Shown here one piece after another: positions 35,095 through 45,293 of a stretch of DNA of 64,000 nucleotides; position 1 is the first letter of the stretch; each line of letters starts with the position of its first letter. Location of the stretch: assembly GCA_034509755.1 (NCBI GenBank), contig CM067543.1, positions 16,368,954-16,432,953 of the forward strand. The letters are read 5' to 3'. The translations under genes and the position numbers were made by a program. The notes under the pieces are model-generated. The model worked only from the letters and a program-made list of their open reading frames with translations. It was not told the origin of the DNA and searched no databases. The stretch comes from Anisodus tanguticus (lineage: Eukaryota; Streptophyta; Magnoliopsida; Solanales; Solanaceae).

Positions 35095-35190
35095 AATTAG
35101 ACTAAAAAGGCTATACAAGTCATTCAATATTAGAAGGGTATTTTGGTCAATCAATATTTATATTTATGTTTTTAAAATAATATAGATATA
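35095..35190 (+). repeat. Dispersed repeat fragment (short copy)
   Basis: 'gtcattcaatattagaagggtattttggtcaatcaat' then 'tttatatttatgttttta...atatagatatagata'. It matches 34095-34160, with a different, GATA-rich end. Confidence 0.6.
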
Positions 35191-35675
35191 GATAGCTAAA
35201 TATAGATTTAAATTATTTTATGAATTTAAACCTAATAAAATTTAAATGCCTACCTTTCGCTGATTATTTAATTTCATTAATGCAATTAAATGTATTCAAG
35301 CTGAAATTAAAGTTTTTCTTTTTAACTCTTGTGTAAAGGAAATGGTTGTTTTCTCTATCTAAACCTCAGTGAAGTTAGGTTTATATTCTAACAAAAATCA
35401 GCCCTTTCGGTGGATTTTGTTTTTTTTTTTTATGGTCAAGAGAATTACAAGCAAAAGTCAGCAGGTTGGCAATGGTAAGAACAATTTTCTTCAAAATGTA
35501 AAAAAAAAATAATATAACAAACTAAAATGAATCAGAAAAGAACAAACAATATGGAGTATTAAATTTCCTTTTTGTTTTTTCCATTTTTTCTTACGAAGAG
35601 GAAAAACGTTTTTAAAAACACATTGTGTACTAACGCCGCTACATTCACAAGCATACGACTCCATTATATTAGTTA

Positions 35676-35851
35676 TTATGGTTTCTTGAAAATTTTTCCA
35701 GCGGCAACAGCAGCGTCAATAACATCAGTGATAACCCTAACAACAGTATTAACTGAACATGTATTCTCTTTGAATGATCGAGATCCTGATTTGGTGAACT
35801 TAGCCACACAGTCCAGGAAATTCTGGTTGCACTCTAGATTCAGATAATTAT
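35676..35851 (-). other. PLA2 exon 4 (coding part)
   Basis: It follows the acceptor TGTCACAG and a pyrimidine-rich tract. It encodes NNYLNLECNQNFLDC, then a helix ending AAGKIFKKP and the stop. The ATG further upstream at 35948 lies in the intron and is not a start. Confidence 0.85.
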
Positions 35852-38800
35852 CTGTGACATCAAAATTAACAAACAATAAGGGGAAAGTAATTAAAAAGAA
35901 CACAAGCACATAAGAAATGAATTTGGGATTTAGAATCAGTGACTTCATAATGACTACGTGTTATCTTATTTTATATATACAACAACATACCCAGTGAAAT
36001 CTCACACCGTGGGGTCTGGGAGGGTAGAGTATACACAGACCTTACCTCCACCTTGGTAGGTAGAGCGGCTATTTCCGGGAGACCCTCGGCTCAAGACAAA
36101 GCATAATCACAATCAAGGCAATCAAAACAAAGCAAGAATAAAACAAGAGAAATGGTCAGACTCAGATAAAGAATTAAAGCGTTTAGATTGCATTCGAACA
36201 AAATGGAGCAGTAGCTAACACAACTAAATAAGCTAAACAAAATACACTAAAGAACACATAGCAGTGGAAATCAAACTACAGTGGATTATAAAGTAATAAT
36301 GTGCCTATAAGTGTGATAGACTAATCGGGACTACAGTAATAACACTACAACTATCAATTTGTAAGCATAAGTAGGACTAAGCTCGAGTACCTACTACTTT
36401 TCTACCATAATACGTGTCATCCACAACCCCCTATCTAAGGTCATGTACTCAGTAAGTTGTACATGTGTCATATCCCGTCTAATCACCTCTCCCCAATACA
36501 ACTTCGGCCTACCTCTACCCCTTAAACCCGTCCATAGCCAACCTCTCACACCTCCGCACTGGGGCATCTGTGTCTCTCCTCTGCACATGCCCGAACCATC
36601 TCAGCCTCGCTTCCTGCATCTTATCATCCACCGAGGCCACTCCCACATTCTCCCGGATATCATATTTATAATCTTATCTCTCCTTGTATGCCCACATATC
36701 CATCTCAGCATCCTCATCTCCGCAATTTTCATCTTTTGTATGTGCGAAGTCTTGACTGACCAACACTCCGCCCCATATAATACAGATTCCTACGCCTTGA
36801 TCAGGGAAACATGAGTGTTCGAGAATATAGCTTGCAATTTAATTCATTGGCCAGATATGCTCCTACGATTATAGCTGAGATGAGTCACTGGGTACATAGG
36901 TTTGTTACTGGCTTAGGACCGCACTTGGTCAATGATTTAACTACGGCTTCTCTGAATCCGAATTCGGATATTGCTCGCATTCAGTAGATCGGGAGCGTGA
37001 TAAGGGCCAGCATAAGAGGGCTCAATCTGTAGGTGACGTGAGGGATTTCAAAGGTGGGCCCAGGCTACAGCTTTATAGACGCCCATCCTACCCGGAAGCT
37101 AGCGCATCATTACCATTTTCATGGTCGAGGGTTGATCGGTTTGTTCAATTGGGACCAGGTCAGAGTTCACAAGCGTCAGGGTCTTATTATAGAGGGGATT
37201 CTATTGATATGAGGCCACCGTTGGTTTGGTGCGAGCAGTGTGGTAAGACCCATACAGGGTTGTGCCGACAAGAATCAAATGTGTGTTATTCTTGTGGTGA
37301 ACCTGGTCATATTAGGCGAGAATGCCCAACAGGAGGCGACGGTGTTAAGGCCCAGCCGGTTAGATGTGCAGTAGCTTCATCACATTCAGTACGCCCGTCA
37401 GGGCAAAGTCAACAGACATTATCCGATCAAGGCAGAGGTACGGACCAGAACTGTACTTATGCATTGATGGGACGACAGGATCAGGAGTCCTCACCTGATG
37501 TCATTACAGGTATATTATCAGTCTTTTCACATAATGTGTATGCGTTGTTAGATCTAGGCTCCAATCTATCATATATCACCCCTTTCATTGCCTGTAAATT
37601 TGGTATGGAGCCTGAGTTGATAAGAGATCCATTTGTGGTATCTACACCAGTTGGTGAGTCGGTAGTTGCTAGACGGGTTTATCGAAATTGTGCAGTATTA
37701 GTTTGTAGCCATCAGACTCTAGCGGATTTGGTAAAACTAGAGATGGTTGATTTTGATATTATTATGGGCATGGATTTGCTGGCATCGTGCTACGCTATTG
37801 TTGGTTGCCGATCAAAGATTATTAAATTTCAATTTCCAGGCGAGTCAGTCCTTGAATGGAAGGGTAATACGGCGACGCTAAAATGTAGGTTTATTTCATA
37901 TGTTAAGCCAATAAAGATGATCCCCAAAGGTTGTATATACCATCTTGTTAGGGCTAGAGATGTCGATGTTGAACTACCTACTTCTCAATCAATTTCGGTG
38001 GTTAATGAGTTTCTTGATATATTTCCAGACGAACTTCCAGGCCTTCCTCCTGAAAGGGAGATTGAATTAGGTATAGACATGCTGCCAGACACTCAGACGA
38101 TATTTATTCCTCCTTACAGAATTGCTCCAGCCAAATTGAAAAAAATAAATGAGCAATTAAAATATCTGCTTGAGAAAGGCTTTATTAGGCCTAGCATATC
38201 TCATTGGGGTGCGTCGGTACTGTTTATACGAAAGAAAGATGGTTCATTACGGATGTGTATTAACTATCGGCAACTGAATAAAGTCACTATCAAGAACAAG
38301 TACCCTCTTCCCAGAATTGATGATTTGTTTGACCAGTTACAAGGTGCAAGATGTTTCTCAATGATCGACCTAAGGTCGGGGTGCCATCAGTTAAGGGTCA
38401 AAGAGATGGACATTCTGAAAACGACTTTCAAGATAAGGTATGGACACTCGATTTCTTAGTAATGTCATTTGGACTCACAAATGCACCGACATCATTTATG
38501 GATCTAATGAACAACGTATTTCACTCATTTCTGAACGTATTTGTGATAGTATTTATAAATGATATTCGGTGATGATATTCTGGTCTACTCTCACTCGGAA
38601 GCAGAGCATGTCGATTATTTAGGAATAGTACTACAGACGCTCCGAGATCATAAGTTGTATGCTAAGCTTTCCAAGTGTGAATTTTGGTTGAATTCAGTTG
38701 TTTTTCTTGGTCATATAGTGTCAAGCGTAGGTATAAGAGTTGACACTCAGAAGATTGAGGCAGTGAAGAATTGGCCGAGGCCCACGACTCCATCAGAGGT

Positions 38801-41800
38801 TCGCAGCTTTCAGGGCTTAACCGGGTATTATAGGAGGTTTGTACAAGGATTTTCTACCATATCAACACCATTAACAAAGTTGACACAAAAGGCCATAAAG
38901 TTCCAGTGGTCCGATGTCTATGAGCAGAGCTTCCAAGAGTTAAAAGACATACTAACATCGGCACCAGTCCTTACTCTTCCAGAGGGTCCAGAACGCTACG
39001 TTGTGTATTGTGATGCCTCGAGAGCAGGTTTACGATGCATGCTAATGCAGCATGGTAAAGTAATTGCCTATGCTTTAAGGAAATTGAGGAAACATGAGAA
39101 AAACTACCCGACACACGATTTGGAATTGGCCGTAGTGGTCTATGCACTGAAGATTTGGCGGCACTACTTGTATGGTGTTCATGTAGACATTTTCACGGAT
39201 CATAAAAGTCTGCAATACATATTTAAATAGAAAGAGTTAAACTTGAGGCAAAGAAGGTGGCTTGAATTATTGAAGGATTATGATGTGGACATCTTATATC
39301 ATCCTGGTAAAGCTAATGTTGTAGCAGAAGCACTTATTCGTAAGTCGACGGTTAGCTCGATTCCGGTGCAGGTCGAAAGGAATGAATTACTAAGAGAGCT
39401 CCATCAATTAGCTAGTCTGGGAGTCCGACTAATGGATTCGGAGGATGGTGGTTTTATAATTCAAAATACATCAGAGTCGTCTCTCATATCAGAAGTTAAG
39501 GAACATCAGTGGGAAGACCCCAGTTTAAGAAAGATTAGAGAGGGCATTTAACAGAAGAAGCACAACCTTTGAGATTGACGAACATGGGATTCTCAAGCAC
39601 TAGGTTCGTTTACGTGTTCCAAATGTAGTGGGATTACGAGATAAAATTATGATGGAAGTCCATTGCTCATGATATTTGATTCACCCTGGATCTACTAAGA
39701 TGTATCATGATCTCAAGGGTATCTATTGGTGGAACGACATGAAGAGGAGCATGGCGAAATTTGTGGCTCAATGTCCTAATTGTCAGCAAGTAAAAATAGA
39801 GCACCAAAAGCCTAGTGGCTTGACTTAGGAACATTAAGATATTCCGATGTGGAAGTCGAAAATGATTAATATGGATTTTGTTACGGGTTTACCTCGCTCT
39901 TATCGTAAGTTTGATTCTATTTGGGTAATCGTTGACAGACTGACGAAATAAACTCATTTCCTAGCAGTCAAAACTACCTACACAGCCGAGGACTATGCGA
40001 AGTTGTATGTTAAGAAAATTGTTCAACTTCATGGTATACCTATTTCTATTATATCTGACCGAGGTGCACAGTTTACAGCTAACTTCTGGAAATCATTTCA
40101 AAAAAGTTTAGACACCCAAGTGAATCTTACCACAGCTTTTCACCCTCAGACAGATGGACAGGCTGAGCGTACGATTCAGACGCTCGAGGACATGCTACGA
40201 GCTTGTGTATTGAATTTTAAGAGAATTTGGGATGATCATTTACCCCTTATTGAGTTCGCGTACAATAACAGTTATCATGCTAGTATTAAAATGGCTCCAA
40301 ATAAGGCATTGTATGGACGGAGATGTAGATCTTCTATCAGATGGTTCGAGGTAGGTGAATCAGAGTTATTTGGGCCTGACTTAGTACACCAAGTCATAGA
40401 GAAGGTAAAGTTGATCCAAGAACGACTGTTAACAGCTCAGAGTCGTCAGAAGTCGTATTCAGATGTGCGACGACGAGACTTAGAGTTCCATGTAGATGAT
40501 TGGGTTTTCTTGAAAATTTCTCCTATAAAGGGTGTAATGAGATTCAGAAGTAAGGGAAAGCTCAGCCCAAGGTATATTGGGCCATATCGCATAATTCGAT
40601 GAATCGGCCAACTAGCTTACGAATTGGATTTACCTTCGGAATTAGACTTTGTCCATCCAATTTTCCATGTTTCTATGTTGAGAGCATGTGTTAGAGATCC
40701 TTTCCGAATTATACCGATTGACGATGTGAAGATTACAGAGGATTTATCATATGAAGAGGTTCCTATTGCTATCTTAGATCGACAAGTCCGCAAATTGAGC
40801 ACTAAAGAAGTAGCCTCCGCAAAAGTTCTTTGGCGGAATAAGAACATAGAAGAAATGACATGGGAGGCGGAAGAGGAGATGAAACACAAATATCCATACC
40901 TATTCTAGACAAACGCGGAGGTTTCGAGAGAAGAATATGGTGAGTTATATTTTACAGTATTATAAATAAATGACCATGAGAAGTCTAATGTAGATGTAAT
41001 GATATATGTTGTATTATATGGCCCTGAAAAAGGTAATTGTATTTTTTGACTACGTGACGAGGATTATATATGTCACCCCAACATTCGAGGACGAACATTT
41101 CTAAAGGGGAAATGATGTAACACCCCGTACTTTCGGGTGATGGATAAGCATCTAGGCATATGCAAATAAGGAGCTTAGTATATAAAAGGATGCAGTCCCG
41201 AATTAATTTAGGACTTACCAAGTGAGACAACAATGATCGGCTAATTGACAACAATAATCGGCTAATTAATGAATTTTAGTGGGGGATAATAATGATCGGC
41301 TGATTGATAATTTGTGGTGGAGGATGAGATTAAGTGGGGATATTTACGTGTAATATTTTAATAAATTACCTAGTGACTAAGACAAGGTAATTAGGTGGTC
41401 ACTATATGTTTAGGGTATGTCTAGTGGTGACACGTAATAGCTAATGTGTCGAATATGGCTTAAGAGGTGGATGGACCCCATGGCCACTAAGAAAATAAAA
41501 GAGAAGGCAACAACGTTTGGGGCTAAAGAGAAGACAACAATTCTTAGTTAACCTAGGCAACAAATATTAGCAAAACATGAGAAGTAGGAGATATACACCA
41601 AAGCAGTAACATTTACCCAGTTAGCCGCAGCCAGCAAAATACAGTCCCTAAGTCATATTGAATTTCATTTTCAAGCTGATTCATCTATGCTTAAGGTTAG
41701 GTTCTATACAGACTACTTGGGTTATATTATCAATAGATCGACGAAGGTATGTTAAGGCAAAATCATTTCTTTCTTTTGACATGTTCCATGTAATGAAACG

Positions 41801-42134
41801 TAACCGTAATATTGTTCCATAAATTATTCTACTCTTAGTAGTTAAGAATGTTCATGTTATTGATTCCTATGTTAAAAGCATGTCTAAATATGTTCCTAAA
41901 TCCTTATTGAGGTATATGAGAAAGATGTTAATATTCCCAATGTTAGCCGAAGGTACAAGGATATTATGTCACCCGATAAGTTCAAAATGTTTTATTGTCA
42001 TTCATGTATTTTATTCATGTATTAACCTGGACCATATATTGGGGATGGGAAATGAGATACGCAGACCACCTGATCAGCTGGGACGATGATTATGCCCACA
42101 GAGGCTGTTATGGGAAGAAAGATGCCCGATAACG

Positions 42135-42194
<60 letters not shown>

Positions 42195-42614
42195 TACATT
42201 ATGCATGACATTTAGGCATATTATGGCCCTTAGATACATTTACTATGGGTTGGCTATTTCTGTCGGTTGTTTCTGTCTCAATTTATCATGTATTCATGTT
42301 ATGCTATTTCTCATTCCTGACATACTCGGTACATCAGTCGTACTGACGTCCCTTTTGTCGGGGGATGCTGCGTTTCATCCCCGCAGGTTTACATAGGCAG
42401 GGCGACGATCCGTATTAGTAGGTTGTTGATTCAGCTAATACTGGAGCACTCCCCTTGTTTCAGGGTGTCGATCAAATATTGGTACGGTAATTTTTCCATG
42501 TACATATGGGTCTGGCGGGGCCCTATCTCGACCATTTTCGATGTTGCGTACTCTTTATAGTCTTTGTAGACGGATGTCATGCGTAGTAGTTATGTATGGC
42601 CTTGTCGGCCTTGG

Positions 42615-42656
<42 letters not shown>

Positions 42657-45250
42657 TTGAGCTTTCTGGTTGAGATATATGTTAAATGTGTGATTAGGGG
42701 TACTCGGATGAGGTCTGGGTGCCCGTCATGGCCCTCCGATTTGGGTCGTGACACCACCACCCGATAGAACTTGCTTTTGAGTTTTGGTGCACTTTTTTTC
42801 GCACATAACTCCAAATGCGAGCCTTCATTTCATCCACCCTGCCCCAATACGATGTGTGACATCGTCATTAATCTCTCAATTCCCTTGGATAATAGACCCT
42901 AGGTACTTGAAGCTTTCTATTTTTGGAATGACCTGAGTACCAAGCCTTACCTCCACGCCTGTCTCAGGGTCACTCCCGATGCTGAACTTGCACTCCAAAT
43001 ATTATGTCTTGGTCGTACTTAACCTGAACCCTTTAGACTCTAGAGTCTATCTCCAAACCTCCATCTTGGCGTTCACTCCGCTGTGAGTCTCATCAATCAG
43101 GACTATGTTGTCTGCGAATAACATACACCATGGTACCTCTCCTTGGATTTGTCGCGTCAGTACGTCCATCACCAAGGCAAATAGGAATGGGCTAAGAGTT
43201 GATCCCTAGTGCAGCCCCATCATCACTGGAAAGTGCTCCGTGTCTCCTCTTACTATCCATACTCTAGTCTTCGCTCCATCATACATATCCGTGATCGCCC
43301 TAGTGTACGCCACAGGTACACCTCTAACCTCCAAACATCTCTATAGAATCTCTCTAGGAACTTTGTTGTATGCCTTCTCGAGGTCGATGAAAACCATATG
43401 TAAGTCTTTATTTCTCTCTCTCAACTGCTCCACCAACCTCCTAATAATATGGATGGCTTGTGTGGTCGAACGCCTAGGCATGAAACCAAACTGGTTCTCA
43501 GAAATAGACGCGCCTCTTCTCACCCTCATCTCCACGACCCTTTCCCACACTTTTATTGTGTGGCTTAGCAGCTTGATACCCCTATAGTTGTTGCAAGATC
43601 GGATATCACCTTTGTTCTTATACAAAGGGATCATTGTACTCTACCTCCATTATTCGGGCATTATCGCCGTCTTAAAAATGACGTTAAACAACTTAGTTAA
43701 TCACTCCAAACCTGCCATGCCTGCGCTCCTCCAGAATTCCACTAGGATCTCATTAGGCCCAATCGCTCATTCCCTTCGCATCCTGCGAATAACACCCGTA
43801 ACCTCCTCCACCTCAATGCTCATATAATACCTAAAATCTTCGTGCCTACAAGAATGCTCCAGATCTCCCATCACAATATCTCTATTCCTTTTTCGTTCAA
43901 TAGTTTGTGGAAGTAAGATTGCCACCTCCGCCTAATATGCGCTTCCTCCACCAGTACTTTGTCGCCCTCGTCCTTGATGCACCTCATTTGATCCAAGTCA
44001 TGAGACCTCCTCTCCCTTGTCTTGGCTAGTCTGTACAACTTCTTATCCCCGTCTTTCTCCTCTAATTCCACATAGAGGCGTTCGAAAGCCGTTGTTTTCA
44101 CCGCCGTAACTGCTAGCTATGCCTCCTTCCTCGCCATCTTATACAGTTCCCTATTCGTCCACTTCTCCACCTCATCTCTGCTTTCTACCAATTTCATATA
44201 CGCCGATTTCTTCGCTTCCACCTTCTCTTAAACTTCACCATTCCACCACTAGTCCCCTCGATGTCTACCACGATAACACCGCGAGACTACTAGCACTTCT
44301 CTGGCTACCCCACGAATGCAACTGCCCGTCCTGTCCCATATACCGGTCGGCCCCCTTGGCCATCAACCTTTCCCCCATCTCCTTTGCACTAGCCATGGTC
44401 AAACTCCCCTATTTGATTCTTAACCTGTCATCAACCCTCTTCTTCTTCTCCAACTTGATCTCCAAATCCATCACCAAAAGCTTATGTCGGGTTGTAAGAT
44501 CCTCCTTCGGAATAACCTTACAGTCTTTACCAAGACCTTTGTCAGCCTTCCTAAGGAGCAAAAATTTTATTTGAGTCTTAGCCACCGAACTACGGAAAGT
44601 TACCAAGCGTTCCTCCTTCTTCAGGAATCTAGAATTGGCTATCACCATCCCACAAGCTCTAGCGAACTCCAAAAGCGAGACGCCTCTCCCATTCTTGACC
44701 CCGAGTCCAAATCCTCCATGCACGTCATCATAACCCCCTAGAAGTGACCCAATATGTCCAATGAAATTCCCTCATAGAAATAACTTCTCAGTGGGTGGTA
44801 TACCTCCCACCACTTCGTCTAAATCCTCCCAAAAACGTCTCTTCTCCTCTTCGTCCAAGCCCGCTTGTGGCGCATAAGCACTAATAATGTTCATAGTGCA
44901 CCCTCTAACTACCAACCTAATCGTCATCATCTTGTTATTGACCCTCCTCACCTCTACCACTTGATCCCTTAGTTCGCTGTCTACCAAAATTCCTACCACA
45001 TTCCTCTACTTCGACCTACCGGAGAACCATAACTTATACCCGTCTACATCTTTAGTCTTAGGTCCTACCCATTTGGTCTTTTGGACACATGCTATATTAA
45101 TCTTCCTCTTCTTAAGAATCTTAACTAGCTCTATGGCCTTCCCCGTTAAAGTCTCAATATTTCAAGACCCTATTGTCAGCCTAGCATCTCCCTTACCCAC
45201 TGCTTATATATGTATATAATATTTTTGGGATAATTACTTTTCCGGGCCAC

Positions 45251-45293
<43 letters not shown>

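Larger units (their letters stand above)
33658..35600. other. Intergenic, AT-rich, downstream of the phospholipase gene
   Basis: No ORF of note. It holds copies of a dispersed AT-rich repeat at 34085-34540 and 35095-35190. The 3' UTR of the phospholipase gene should lie within about 35450-35675, but I see no decisive poly(A) signal. Confidence 0.5.
36785..42753 (+). mobile_element. Gypsy-E: 5'-truncated Tekay-like chromovirus inside LINE-A
   Basis: It begins directly within Gag (FLRLDQGNMSVREYSLQF) against LINE sequence, with no 5' LTR or PBS. It then runs through gag, protease, RT, RNase H, integrase and chromodomain to a complete 3' LTR (41116-42753) that ends TGACA against the resumed LINE. 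By comparison with LINE-B only a few bases of LINE are missing at the site. No TSD is seen. Tekay/Del assignment is by the LTR start TGTAACACCCC, the pol sequence and the chromodomain. Confidence 0.85.
35979..45205 (-). mobile_element. LINE-A: RTE-type LINE in PLA2 intron 3, split by Gypsy-E
   Basis: Minus-strand order: endonuclease (45180-44409), linker (44101-43871), RT (43634-42754), the Gypsy-E interruption, RT C-terminal end (36784-36394), then a 3' UTR ending GGTATGTTGTTG at 35979. It lies on the same strand as the PLA2 gene. It is collinear with LINE-B, which lacks the interruption. The 5' end is truncated inside the endonuclease region. A possible TSD 'TTATATAT' occurs near both ends but is low complexity. 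Confidence 0.85.

Noticed and set aside
35852..35948. Upstream start (MKSLILNPKF...) for the last PLA2 exon, making a short secreted-like protein
   Set aside because: A good acceptor site (TGTCACAG) and the exact phase match with exon 3 show that this stretch is intron.
36443..36814. Plus-strand ORF of 123 residues, with similar ones at 48774-49140
   Set aside because: Antisense of the conserved RTE LINE RT C-terminus; the coding signal is on the minus strand.
43240..44741. Plus-strand ORFs in LINE-A
   Set aside because: Mirror frames of the LINE endonuclease and RT on the minus strand.
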